Shown here in pieces: positions 38,366-47,317 of a stretch of DNA of 64,000 nt. The position numbers and the translations under genes are program-made. Source of the stretch: an uncultured Christensenellaceae bacterium. GTDB lineage: Bacteria > Bacillota > Clostridia > Christensenellales > Pumilibacteraceae. Under the pieces are notes generated by a model, which saw nothing but the letters and a program-made list of their open reading frames with translations, did no database searches and was not told the DNA's origin. The first letter of the stretch is position 1, and every line of letters starts with the position of its first letter. The stretch is from the NCBI GenBank assembly GCA_910587455.1, contig CAJULK010000009.1, forward strand, positions 43,058 to 107,057, given 5' to 3'.

Positions 38366-40015
38366 ATGACAGATTACAAATCCAAGATATTCGATGCCGC
38401 ACGGGAGGTATTGCCCGATCTCGACCCCGCCGACGTGACGGCGGCGGACGCTTTCTGCGATTATTGCGTGCCGTGCTTTAAGTTCGCAAAGCTCTTGCGC
38501 AAAAGCCCTGCGGCTATAGCGTCGGAAGCGGCGGCTGCGCTTAATGCGGACGGCATGACCGTTTCGGCGCTAAACGGCTATCTCAATTTCACAATAGATC
38601 GGCAAGCGCTTGTCGCCGACGCGTTTGCCGCGCGCCCGGGAAGCGTCAAGCCGCTCGCGGGTAAGACCGTATGCATAGACTATTCTTCGGTCAATATCGC
38701 AAAGCCGTTTCACATAGGTCATCTCATGACTACGGTCATCGGCGGAGCGCTGTGCAAGATATACAAAGCGCTCGGCGCGACCGCAGTCGGTATAAATCAC
38801 CTCGGCGACTGGGGCACGCAGTTCGGCGGACTTATCTATGCGTTCCGTAATTGGGGCAGTGAAAAGGCGCTTGAGGAGCGCGGGCTGGACGAGCTTTTGG
38901 ATCTGTATGTCCGTTTTCACGCCGAGTCCGAAAAGGACGGTAAGCTCGCCGATGAAGCGCGAGAATGGTCCAAAAAGATAGAAAGCGGCGACAAGTACGC
39001 GGTGTCGCTTTTCGAAAAGTTCAAAGCCATTACCATAGAGCAGGCAAAGCGCGTTTACAAGCGGCTCAATATCGAGTTCGACAGTTATCTCGGCGAAAGT
39101 TTTTATGTGGATAAAGTAGGCGGCGTCGAACGCAAATTAAAGGATAAAAATTTGCTCGCCGTCAGCGACGGCGCGGAGATAGTGGAAGTGGGCGAAGATA
39201 TGCCGCCCGCGCTCATACGCAGAAGCGACGGCGCGTCGCTGTACATCGCGCGCGATCTTGCGGCGGCGTATTACCGTCACGAAACGTACGCGTTCGATAA
39301 ATGCCTGTACGTAGTGGCGTCGCATCAGGCTTTGCACTTTAAGCAGCTCTTCAAGGTGCTCGAACTTCTCGGCGAGCCGTGGGCGAAAGATATGGTGCAC
39401 GTGAGTTACGGCATGGTGTCCGTCGAGGGCATGTCGCTGTCCACGCGGCGCGGCAACGTATTATATCTGAGCGACGTTCTTAATTCCGCAGTAGAAAAGG
39501 CTGCGGCTATAATCGACGAGCGAAATCCCGATCTCAAAGACAAGGCGCGCGTTTCGGAGAGCGTAGGCGTGGGCGCAGTCGTGTTCGACGCGCTTTATGA
39601 CGGTCGGCTCAAAGACAAGAATTTTTCGCTCGAGAGCGCGCTCAACTTCGACGGGGAAACAGGACCGTACGTGCAGTATACGCATGCGCGCTGTCGGTCG
39701 GTGCTTGCCAAGGGCGACTACGACGGCGGAGCTATCGACTGTTCGCTATTGACCGACGACGAGGCGTACGAAACGGTCAAGCTCGTTTGGGATTTCGACG
39801 ATGTCGTTTACAATGCGGCAATCAAATACGAGCCGTCGATAGTTTCGCGTCGGCTCGTCAAGCTGTGTCAGGCGTTTAACAGATTTTATAATGCCGACCG
39901 CATCATGTGCGGCGGCGAAGCGCAGCGCGCACGGCTCGCTTTGACTGCGCGCGTTGCGGACGTGCTTAAATACGGGCTCGATCTCATCCTTTTGGACGCG
40001 CCCGAAAGAATGTGA
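38366..40015 (+). CDS. argS: Arginine-tRNA ligase
   Basis: A class I aminoacyl-tRNA synthetase of 549 residues that charges tRNA-Arg. The N-terminal Arg-specific domain is short. The HIGH signature is FHIGH (after SVNIAKP), followed by NHLGDWGTQFGGLIYA; the KMSKS loop has the degenerate form GMSLSTRRGN common in ArgRS. The C-terminal DALR anticodon-binding domain closes the protein (LVKLCQAFNRFYNADRI). GAAGGA precedes ATG 38366; a start 24 bases upstream would run into the TGCGCA element. Confidence 0.96.
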   Translation: MTDYKSKIFDAAREVLPDLDPADVTAADAFCDYCVPCFKFAKLLRKSPAAIASEAAAALNADGMTVSALNGYLNFTIDRQALVADAFAARPGSVKPLAGKTVCIDYSSVNIAKPFHIGHLMTTVIGGALCKIYKALGATAVGINHLGDWGTQFGGLIYAFRNWGSEKALEERGLDELLDLYVRFHAESEKDGKLADEAREWSKKIESGDKYAVSLFEKFKAITIEQAKRVYKRLNIEFDSYLGESFYVDKVGGVERKLKDKNLLAVSDGAEIVEVGEDMPPALIRRSDGASLYIARDLAAAYYRHETYAFDKCLYVVASHQALHFKQLFKVLELLGEPWAKDMVHVSYGMVSVEGMSLSTRRGNVLYLSDVLNSAVEKAAAIIDERNPDLKDKARVSESVGVGAVVFDALYDGRLKDKNFSLESALNFDGETGPYVQYTHARCRSVLAKGDYDGGAIDCSLLTDDEAYETVKLVWDFDDVVYNAAIKYEPSIVSRRLVKLCQAFNRFYNADRIMCGGEAQRARLALTARVADVLKYGLDLILLDAPERM

Positions 40016-40078
40016 TCGCGCGGCACTTAAAATGCGCAACGTTCGAAACGCGGCTTAATACCGCATACTGCCTCAACG

Positions 40079-40288
40079 TTAAAAAGTATAACCCTCTGCG
40101 CGGTCGCAATGCGAGTCGCAGCGGCAAGAATTTGCGCCGCCGAGCCGTCGCGCCGAGCCGTCGGACGTGCCGCGGCCTTGCGAGTTAAGCAGCAAAAACA
40201 TAATTACCATTTGATTTATATTTTCAGTGCCGCCGCCGTTTTCGAGCATAAGTATCATCATAAGTAATCCGAAAATATCGTCCTGCAT
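40079..40288 (-). CDS. Small hydrophobic/Cys-tailed protein, unknown
   Basis: A 69-residue protein with a Met/Leu-rich amphipathic N-terminal half (DDIFGLLMMILMLENGGG and QMVIMFLLLNSQ) and a short Cys-rich tail (SCRCDSHCDR). The ribosome binding site is strong (GGAGG before ATG 40288). I do not recognise it; small proteins of this composition occur among spore-associated proteins of Clostridia, which is only a guess. Confidence 0.65.
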   Translation of the reverse strand: MQDDIFGLLMMILMLENGGGTENINQMVIMFLLLNSQGRGTSDGSARRLGGANSCRCDSHCDRAEGYTF

Positions 40289-40388
40289 AGTCGCGCCTCC
40301 GTCGGAATTATATATGCGAAATTTGTCGAATACGTTCCGCTATTCGGCAATTTCGACAAACGCCGCTTAAATGCGAGCCGGTTCGGTA

Positions 40389-40417
40389 TTGACAAACGCG
40401 CGTATATATGATATATT
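40389..40417 (+). promoter_or_regulatory. arsR-type gene promoter, leaderless
   Basis: TTGACA (40389-40394), 17 bases, TATATT (40412-40417), then GCGCAT and the ATG at 40424. Transcription should start on the A of the start codon. Confidence 0.75.
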
Positions 40418-40423
40418 GCGCAT

Positions 40424-40762
40424 ATGAACACACTGCTTCTTGATAGCCTTACGGCAGCCGACGTGGAACGCTCGTTGCCGAGCGAAAACAAGCTCGGCGT
40501 GCTCGCCGATTTTTTCGACGCACTGTCCGACGTTACGCGGCTTAAGATCGTTTCGGCGCTGTCAGTTTCCAAGATGTGCGTTTCCGATCTGTCCGCGCTT
40601 ACGGGAATCAATCAGACAACGACGTCGCATCAGCTTCGCACGCTTAAAACCGCGCGGATCGTGGAAAGCACGCGCCAAGGCAAAGTCGTGTTCTACTCCA
40701 TCGCGGGCGGCGGTATATCGCGGATAATGGGGCTTGCCGTCGGCGCGGTATACCGCGAATGA
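40424..40762 (+). CDS. ArsR/SmtB-family winged-helix regulator
   Basis: A 112-residue metal- or stress-sensing repressor type. The winged helix runs from about residue 27 (DFFDALSDVTRLKIVSALSVSKMCVSDLSALTGINQTTTSHQLRTLKTARIV, in separate helices), and the wing is TRQGKVVFYSI. In arsenic sensors the alpha-3 motif is ELCVCDL; here it is KMCVSDL with a single Cys, so the usual alpha-3 metal site is incomplete. It has no Shine-Dalgarno site, and the promoter places the first transcribed base at the ATG. No transporter or resistance gene is adjacent. Confidence 0.9.
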   Translation: MNTLLLDSLTAADVERSLPSENKLGVLADFFDALSDVTRLKIVSALSVSKMCVSDLSALTGINQTTTSHQLRTLKTARIVESTRQGKVVFYSIAGGGISRIMGLAVGAVYRE

Positions 40763-40840
40763 ATGTGTGGCAATATTATTTCGTTTCGGAGACCGTACTT
40801 TAATGCTTAACGGATAGGAAATAACAATGAGGATACGCAT

Positions 40841-41557
40841 ATGATAATTACCGAAAAATGGGATGAAGCGATACGTGCCGAATACGACAAGCCGTATTAC
40901 AAAGCGCTTATGGACGCTGTGGAACGCGAGTATTCCGAAAATACCGTTTATCCGCCGCGCGAGAATATTTATGCTGCGCTTCGGCTCGTCGATTTCGATC
41001 GCGTCAAAGTGGTTATTCTCGGTCAGGATCCGTACCACGGCGCCGGTCAAGCCAACGGGCTTGCTTTCGCGGTCAACAACGGCGTTCAGGCTCCGCCGTC
41101 GCTCGTCAATATTTTTACCGAATTGAAGTCCGATCTCGGTGTTTCGCCGACCGCAGACACGTCGCTCGTCGGTTGGGCGAACCAGGGCGTTTTGCTGCTC
41201 AATGCGTCGCTCACGGTGCGTGCCGACGAGGCGCAGTCGCACGCCGGGCTCGGCTGGCACACGCTTACCGACGCGATGATAGCCGCGCTGAATAACCGCG
41301 AAAAGCCTATTGCGTATATTCTTTGGGGAATGAGCGCGCGGCAAAAGACCGAGCTTATAGATAAGCGGAATTTTATCGTAACTTCCGCGCATCCGAGTCC
41401 GCTCAGTGCGTACCGCGGATTTTTCGGGTCGAAGCCTTTTTCCAAAGTCAATAATTGGCTGGCGGCTAACGGTATGGCGCCTATTTATTGGCAGTTTACC
41501 GATAAGTTCGAGCCTGCCGATTATTATAAAACGTCCGACCGCATAAAACGTTGCTGA
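40841..41557 (+). CDS. ung: Uracil-DNA glycosylase, family 1
   Basis: A 238-residue enzyme that removes uracil from DNA and starts base excision repair. Family-1 motifs are present: the water-activating loop GQDPYHGAGQANGLAFAV (about 65-82) and the minor-groove Leu loop HPSPLSAYRGFFGSKPFS (about 186-203), plus LLLNASLTVR and YILWGMSA. ATG 40841 is 10 bases after GAGGAT. Confidence 0.97.
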   Translation: MIITEKWDEAIRAEYDKPYYKALMDAVEREYSENTVYPPRENIYAALRLVDFDRVKVVILGQDPYHGAGQANGLAFAVNNGVQAPPSLVNIFTELKSDLGVSPTADTSLVGWANQGVLLLNASLTVRADEAQSHAGLGWHTLTDAMIAALNNREKPIAYILWGMSARQKTELIDKRNFIVTSAHPSPLSAYRGFFGSKPFSKVNNWLAANGMAPIYWQFTDKFEPADYYKTSDRIKRC

Positions 41558-41852
41558 TCTGCGCATGCCCCGTGCCGCGAACCGTGTGCTCGGCGTTTTT
41601 TGCTCCGCTCGGAATGACGAAAGAGCATCGACAGATCGCTTTCGCTTCGCATCGTAAACCGACGGCGGCTCGCTTTTGGAAAGGCGCGCAGCCGTTTTTA
41701 TTTGCTTATTTGCGCGAAAAAGGCGAGTATTACACCGTTTTCGACGTTCGCATCGAAAAAGACGGGTATTACATCTTTTCGACAATGTCGAAAACGGCGG
41801 GTAATCGCTTAATTCGCCGATAATCGCAAAATTCGAATGTCCGTCCAAAACG
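41558..41852. other. Non-coding stretch between ung and the HtrA-like gene
   Basis: It holds a fragment of the palindromic repeat (GCTCCGCTCGGAATGACG, near 41611-41628) and a hairpin (TTTTCGAC / GTCGAAAA, 41775-41793). An open frame of 90 codons crosses it but starts inside ung, has no ribosome binding site and includes the repeat, so I do not call a gene. Confidence 0.55.
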
Positions 41853-41881
41853 TTTACAAACCGCGCCGAACGTGGTATAAT
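41853..41881 (+). promoter_or_regulatory. Promoter of the HtrA-like gene, leaderless
   Basis: TTTACA (41853-41858), 17 bases, TATAAT (41876-41881), then GCGGAT and ATG 41888: the same spacing as at the ArsR gene. Confidence 0.73.
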
Positions 41882-41887
41882 GCGGAT

Positions 41888-43216
41888 ATGAAAAACGAAA
41901 AACGAAATTCTAATTCGGCAGAAAACGTGCCTGTTCCCGTCGGTTCCGCAGACGTTACGGATAACGGCGAAAGCGGCAGCGCGAGCGTGCCGGCGACATT
42001 CGGCGGGATCGAGCAACGCGGTTTCGCCGATCAGCCCGAGACGCTTGGCAGAACGCCCGAATACGAGCGTATAATCGACGACGACGGGGCGGTGCGCGGC
42101 GGCGGTTATGCGTCCGTAAAAGGCAAGGTGATAAGCAATAACAGGCTTGTCTGGATGATAGTTGCCGTAATGTCCGCGCTTTGCATTGCCGTAGGGATAT
42201 GTTCGTCTCTGCTCACGGGTTATTTCATGCGACGCGGCTCGACTCCGCCCGTCATTAACACCGAGGGCTTGCAGCAGAACATTGCCGCCGTTATAAGCGC
42301 GCGCAAAAACAATATCGCTGAAATTTCGTGCGCGGTCGGGTCGGGCGCGTCGAACGGCAGCGGGATAATTATCGAGCGAAAGAGATCGCGGTATTACATT
42401 CTGACCAACGAGCACATCATTGACGCGACCGATTCGTGTGCCGTGCGGTTTTCGGGCGACGACGCTTATTACGCCGCCGAAATCGTCGGATACAGCAAGT
42501 TCTTCGATATTGCGGTGCTTTCGGTCGAATATAACGACATAATATTCGACGATCTCGACGGTACGGAGGTTTTTTCTCCGACTACCGAATACGGCGAAGG
42601 CGATTACGCGGTCGCTATCGGCAACGGAATGGCGATGGGGATCGCGGCATACGACGGTATAATTTCGCGTTCTTCCGAACTGCTGTTTTACGAAACAAAG
42701 ACGGTGCCCGTCATGCGCACGACGGCGGCGATAAACGACGGCATGAGCGGCGGAGCGCTGTTCGATATGCAAGGGCGAATGATCGGACTCAATACTTACA
42801 GAATGACCGATAAAGAAGATACCGGATTCGTTACGCCCGTGTCGATGGTGTATCCCGTTTACAAGCAGATCGTCGAGTACGGCGACGGCGGCGATGTCGG
42901 GCTTTTCGGGCTCGATTACAGAAAGACCAATACGTCGGCGGTCGGTTGGATAGGGTGTTCGGCTGCCGGATTCGAATGTGAATATCGCGGCGGAAAGCTC
43001 ACGGTGGTGGGATCGACGCTTTCGGGATTGAAAGTCGGCGATGTAATAACCCATATAGGCGGCGTAGCCGTTACGTCGGATATCTGCCGTACCTCGGGTG
43101 AGTTTCTGCGGTACAGGCGCGATCATTCCGCTTCTGGCGTCGAGCTTAATCTCGCAGTAAGCCGCTCGGGTGCAGAATTGACCGTCACGGTTGCGGGGTA
43201 TCGCCGATATGTTTAA
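41888..43216 (+). CDS. Membrane-anchored HtrA/DegP-like serine protease
   Basis: A 442-residue trypsin-fold protease with an 85-residue acidic, low-complexity cytoplasmic N-terminus, one membrane segment (about 86-112) and an outside protease-PDZ part. The catalytic triad is visible: H176 in TNEHIID, D207 in FFDIAVL and S287 in NDGMSGGAL, where HtrA usually has GNSGGPL. The PDZ domain follows (STLSGLKVGDVITHIGGVAV). It would cut misfolded or specific proteins at the cell surface. Its stop overlaps the next gene by 8 bases, so the two are coupled. Confidence 0.88.
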   Translation: MKNEKRNSNSAENVPVPVGSADVTDNGESGSASVPATFGGIEQRGFADQPETLGRTPEYERIIDDDGAVRGGGYASVKGKVISNNRLVWMIVAVMSALCIAVGICSSLLTGYFMRRGSTPPVINTEGLQQNIAAVISARKNNIAEISCAVGSGASNGSGIIIERKRSRYYILTNEHIIDATDSCAVRFSGDDAYYAAEIVGYSKFFDIAVLSVEYNDIIFDDLDGTEVFSPTTEYGEGDYAVAIGNGMAMGIAAYDGIISRSSELLFYETKTVPVMRTTAAINDGMSGGALFDMQGRMIGLNTYRMTDKEDTGFVTPVSMVYPVYKQIVEYGDGGDVGLFGLDYRKTNTSAVGWIGCSAAGFECEYRGGKLTVVGSTLSGLKVGDVITHIGGVAVTSDICRTSGEFLRYRRDHSASGVELNLAVSRSGAELTVTVAGYRRYV

Positions 43217-44312
43217 GAAAAAAACGTCTGCGGTCTTTGCGGCACTGTTTGCCGCGACGGCATTGTGCGGCTGCTCCGCAAACGCGTCGCCCGACATCGA
43301 ACCGCATCTTATATCCGTGCCGAGCGCTTCGCCGGTGCGTCCCATAGATTCGTCGGAGACGCAGATAATTCCGTATGAAGTCTGCGACGCCGGCAGCGAA
43401 AAATACCGCGAACGCGTGGATACGCTTTATTCGGTAGTTGTGGACGACGGCAAAAAGCCGGTCTTTTCGGACGGCGATCCGCTCGCGGAAGTTTACGGCG
43501 CGGCGGTAGACATACTCGACAGATACGTGCTCAACGAGTGGCACGGTTCGACGACGGGCGAGTATAACACCGTGCATACAATACACGATTATCTCGTTGC
43601 GTACGTCGATTACGACTTCGAACTTTACGAATCGTACAGAAACGGCGATACGTCCGCGATGAACAGTCCGTCGTTCGATATAGACGGAGTGTTCTTGAAC
43701 AAACGCGCGGTGTGCGACGGGATCAGTCGGGCGTTCAATTTTTTGTGTGCGATCGAGGGGATAGAGAGCGTGCGGGTCACAGGCACGTTTATGGGCGTTC
43801 CTCACGCTTGGAACAAAGTTCGCATCGGAGGTGTGCAGTATAATGTGGACGTTACCGCCGACGCCGCCAATTATTCGATAGGCGACAGTCTGTACAAACA
43901 GATCTCGCACGGATATTTTTTGCTCGGCGACAGAACTTTCCGCAACTTTCGCGCAGGCGAACCGCCGCGCAGGCATGTTTTCGAGGGCGATTTTTCGGGC
44001 GGCGAAGATTACGACTATTATGCGGACAAAGCGCTGACGGTAGGCGGAAAGACTTTTTCGTGCGTCATAAAGAGCGCGGCGGAACTTAACGCTCTTTTCG
44101 AAGCGGTTAGCGCGCAAAAGGGCGAAGTGGGCAAAATAGAGGTCAAACTCGATTTCGAAGGCAAGATAAACGTCAACGACGGCGATATGTATGCGCGCGA
44201 GATCGCCGCGGCGTACGGAAAACTCAAAAACGCGGATTTTTCGGTCACGTCGAGTCAAAAACCGTACTTTCAAGCGCCGAACGGCGTGTATCTGTTTTTG
44301 ATGTACAAGTGA
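43209..44312 (+). CDS. Lipoprotein with transglutaminase-like domain
   Basis: A 367-residue lipoprotein; the signal peptide ends LFAATALCGC, with Cys22 the likely lipidated residue. The papain/transglutaminase-like core has its triad: C169 in KRAVCDGISRAF, H199 in GVPHAWNKV and D214 in YNVDVTAD. Bacterial members act as surface proteases or peptide-crosslinking enzymes; the substrate is unknown. It is coupled to the HtrA-like protease, which suggests a shared job at the cell envelope. Confidence 0.85.
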   Translation: MFKKKTSAVFAALFAATALCGCSANASPDIEPHLISVPSASPVRPIDSSETQIIPYEVCDAGSEKYRERVDTLYSVVVDDGKKPVFSDGDPLAEVYGAAVDILDRYVLNEWHGSTTGEYNTVHTIHDYLVAYVDYDFELYESYRNGDTSAMNSPSFDIDGVFLNKRAVCDGISRAFNFLCAIEGIESVRVTGTFMGVPHAWNKVRIGGVQYNVDVTADAANYSIGDSLYKQISHGYFLLGDRTFRNFRAGEPPRRHVFEGDFSGGEDYDYYADKALTVGGKTFSCVIKSAAELNALFEAVSAQKGEVGKIEVKLDFEGKINVNDGDMYAREIAAAYGKLKNADFSVTSSQKPYFQAPNGVYLFLMYK

Positions 44313-44319
44313 TTTTCGA

Positions 44320-44348
44320 TTGACAAAACCTGTCGAAAAGTTTATAAT
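44320..44348 (+). promoter_or_regulatory. Promoter of the broken LRR lipoprotein gene
   Basis: TTGACA, 17 bases, TATAAT: a perfect consensus at 44320-44325 and 44343-44348. Confidence 0.75.
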
Positions 44349-44380
44349 ACGATCGTAAGGCATTGCGAAAGGGGTGCAAT

Positions 44381-46867
44381 ATGGGCAAAAGAAGTTTGTT
44401 TGCGATAGCGGCAGCCGCGTTTGCGGCGGCGTGCGGTTTTGCGCTGACCGCCTGCGATTCGGGCGAAGCCGAAGACCCGCCGAGCGGACACGTTCACAGA
44501 TGGTCGGATGATTGGGTGAACTCGGATCCCGACTATCATTAGCGTGTTTGTCTCGACTGCGACGAAACTGCCTATAACGCACCGCATATATATGAGTACG
44601 GAAAATGCGTATGCGGAAAGACGGAATCGGAAGAGATCCCGCCCGAATCTCACAAGCACAGCTTCGGCGATTGGGAAAATTACGACGACGAGTTTCATAG
44701 GCGTAACTGCTCGGGCTGCGACTTATACGAGTCTTCGAAGCATGAATGGTACACAGACTTTTATCTGCCGTTTGACGACGAGTTTCATAAAATCGAATGT
44801 GAGCAATGCGAAGGATACAAACTCTTGAAACATAATTTCGACGACGATAACATCTGCGACGACTGCGGTGTTGCTTCGAAAGATTTTTATTACGTGTTGT
44901 CATCGGACGGAACGTACTACACGTTAGACAGCGTCGGATTGTTCGAGGGCACAGAAGCCGTCATTCCGGCGATCCATAAAGATAAGCCCGTAAAGAAAAT
45001 AGGCGATCAGGCGTTTGCGGTATGTAACAAGATTACGAAAGTGGTTATTCGGGACGGCGTCGAGGAAATAGGCATGCGCGCTTTTGCTTATTGTTCGGGG
45101 CTTGAAAGCGTAGATATTCCCGCAAGCGTGACGCGGGTGAGCAGCGACGCGTTTATCGGAAGGCGCGCGGCACAGAAGATATATTACGGCGGAAGCATAG
45201 AGCAGTGGTGCGGTATAGATTGCGGCGAGTACAACAGTTTTTATAACGGCAGAGAACGCAATAATAACTACGATTTGTATATCGACGGAAAGATCGTCGC
45301 GGATTTGGAAATACCGAGCAACGTCACACAGATAAAAAGCAACGCTTTTGCCGATTGCGGGAGTATTCGAAACGTGAATGTGCCGAACACCGTGACCGAG
45401 ATTTGCGAGGGCGCGTTTGCCGGGTGCGAAAACATTGCGAGCATGACGCTGCCGTTTATCGGGTCGAGCGTTAAATCGGCTGCCGATTCTTTTCAATATC
45501 CGCTCGGCTATATTTTCGGGCAGTTGTACGGCGGCATCGGCACTACGCAAATGTTTGAAGGGGGAGATATTGCGGATTCGACTCACACGAGCTACAATAT
45601 TCCGAGCACGCTCGAAAGCGTTACCGTCACCGGCGGGACCGTTCTTTACGGAGCGTTCTCGAACTGTACTGGACTTTCGAAAATCGTTATAACCGAAGCC
45701 GTGCGCGGAGTCGGCTTATTTGCTACTATGGGCTGTGACGCACTGAAATATAACGAATATAAAAACGGGCTGTATCTCGGCGACGACGCAAATCCGTACA
45801 GAGCGCTTATAAAGGTCAAAGACAGCACCGTAACGTCGTTCGAAATCAATAAAGACACTCGTATTATAGCGGACGGCGCATTTTCGGATTGCAATAACAT
45901 GCAATACACTCGGTACAACAACGGATTGTATTTGGGCGACGGTCAAAACGAACATGCGGTTTTCGTAAAAGCCGACAATGCCGAAATTACGAGTTGTACC
46001 GTCAGCGACACCGCGAAATTTATTTGCGATAATGCGTTTGAGTATTGCAATGCGCTTACTGCGGTGTCTGTGCCCGACGGGGTGGTGAGTATCGGAAGAG
46101 GAGCGCTGAAAAACTGCGGCGTTCTTGCCGATATATCGATAGGGCGCGGCGTGAAGTACATAGGTAGCCGTTTTATAACCGAGCGCACCGCTTTGGAAAG
46201 CATAAGCGTTTCGGCTGATAATCCGTATTATAAAAGCGCAGGAAACTGCTTGATCGAAGTCGGGAACAAAACCCTTGTTACGGGTTGCAAAAACAGTGTT
46301 GTACCGTCCGACGGCAGCGTGGCGAATATCGGAATTTATGCGTTTGAAAACTGCGGCGGACTTGTGTCCGCCAACGTTCCCGACTGCATAGTTTCGATAG
46401 GGTTTATGGCGTACGGGGACTGTCCGGATCTTAAACGCGTCACGATAGGCGCGGGGATCACGCAAGAAAAATTGAGAGAATTGTTCTTCTTTCCTCTTCG
46501 TTCAAGCGAGAAATTGGAGTATTTCGAAGTCAGCGCCGACAATCCCGTTTATTCGGGCGCAGGCGGCATTATTTACAATAAAGCGCAGACCCGAGTCGTT
46601 CTCGCGCCTTACGCCGTAAAAGGCGTAGTGACCGTCGCGGACGGTGTTACGGACATCGGTTCGAGAGCTTTTTCGGATTGCAAAGAAGTGACGTGTGTAG
46701 AGCTGCCGCGCAGTCTTAACCAAATCGAATACGCGGCTTTCACAGAATGTACGGGACTGACTACGATAAAATTCGGCGGCACGCGGTCGGAATGGAAAGC
46801 GGTGAAAAAAGGTGATCATTGGGATTTTAATATGCCGAGCTATACGGTGATCTGCGCCGACGACTGA
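44381..46867 (+). pseudogene. BspA-type leucine-rich-repeat lipoprotein interrupted by an amber codon
   Basis: From ATG 44381, behind AAAGGGGTG, a lipoprotein signal peptide (FALTAC) and 53 codons lead to TAG at 44540-44542. The same frame then stays open to 46867 (828 codons in total). After the stop come three repeats of a His/Cys module (VCLDC...C.CGK; FHRRNCSGC; FHKIECEQC...CDDCG) and a long run of LRR_5/BspA-type repeats (GVEEIGMRAFAYCSGLESVDIPASV and many like it). The stop sits at a place where the sister modules have Arg or Lys (EFH-R, EFH-K, YH-stop), so a single base change is likely. Other genes here end in TAG, which argues against recoding. It may be a pseudogene, phase-off, or a read-through gene. 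Confidence 0.8.
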
Positions 46868-46944
46868 GAAGCGGAGCACTGTTTCGATTCGGCTTTTGCC
46901 GATTTATAAAGTCGCGCGATTCGAATAACACAGCGATAAAGTCA

Positions 46945-46980
46945 ATAAAAAACACGGCAAGCCGAAAGACTTGCCGTGTT
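46945..46980 (-). terminator. acpP terminator
   Basis: AACACGGCAAG / CTTGCCGTGTT, 11 bp, followed on the minus strand by a T run. Confidence 0.8.
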
Positions 46981-46999
46981 TATATTTATCGGTTTTGCT

Positions 47000-47221
47000 T
47001 TATTTGCTCTCTATGTAGTCGCAGAGGTCGCCGACTGTTTTTACTTTGTCCATTACGTCGTCGTCGAGCGTGATGCCCGTTTCCGATTCGAGATTGAACA
47101 TAAGCTCGACGAGAGCGAGCGAGTCTGCTTTGAGGTCTGCTTTGAAGTCGGTGTCGCGCGTTATAGTCGAAGCGTCTATGCCGAAGTATTCGGCGAGTTC
47201 CGATTGAATTTTTTCGAACAT
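47000..47221 (-). CDS. acpP: Acyl carrier protein
   Basis: A 73-residue ACP that carries growing acyl chains on phosphopantetheine. The attachment Ser is in KADSLALVELM (about Ser34). The protein is acidic and four-helical. AGGAG precedes ATG 47221. It stands apart from other fatty-acid genes, with its own promoter and terminator, at the end of the branched-chain amino-acid cluster. Confidence 0.96.
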   Translation of the reverse strand: MFEKIQSELAEYFGIDASTITRDTDFKADLKADSLALVELMFNLESETGITLDDDVMDKVKTVGDLCDYIESK

Positions 47222-47249
47222 GGTCTATTCTGCTCCTGTGATTTTAGTT

Positions 47250-47278
47250 ATTATATCACTTAAATTTAGACATGTAAA
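47250..47278 (-). promoter_or_regulatory. acpP promoter
   Basis: Minus strand: TTTACA (47278-47273), 17 bases, TATAAT (47255-47250). Confidence 0.7.
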
Positions 47279-47317
47279 GTATTTTGCGCCGATGATTTTC
47301 GGTTTGTCCGTACGGCG

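Noticed and set aside
41551..41823. Possible 90-aa gene after ung
   Set aside because: It starts inside ung, lacks a ribosome binding site, includes a repeat fragment and has no protein-like composition.
44540..44542. Recoding of TAG as a sense codon in this organism
   Set aside because: The asparaginase, 122-aa orphan and MATE genes end naturally in TAG, so the codon is a normal stop.
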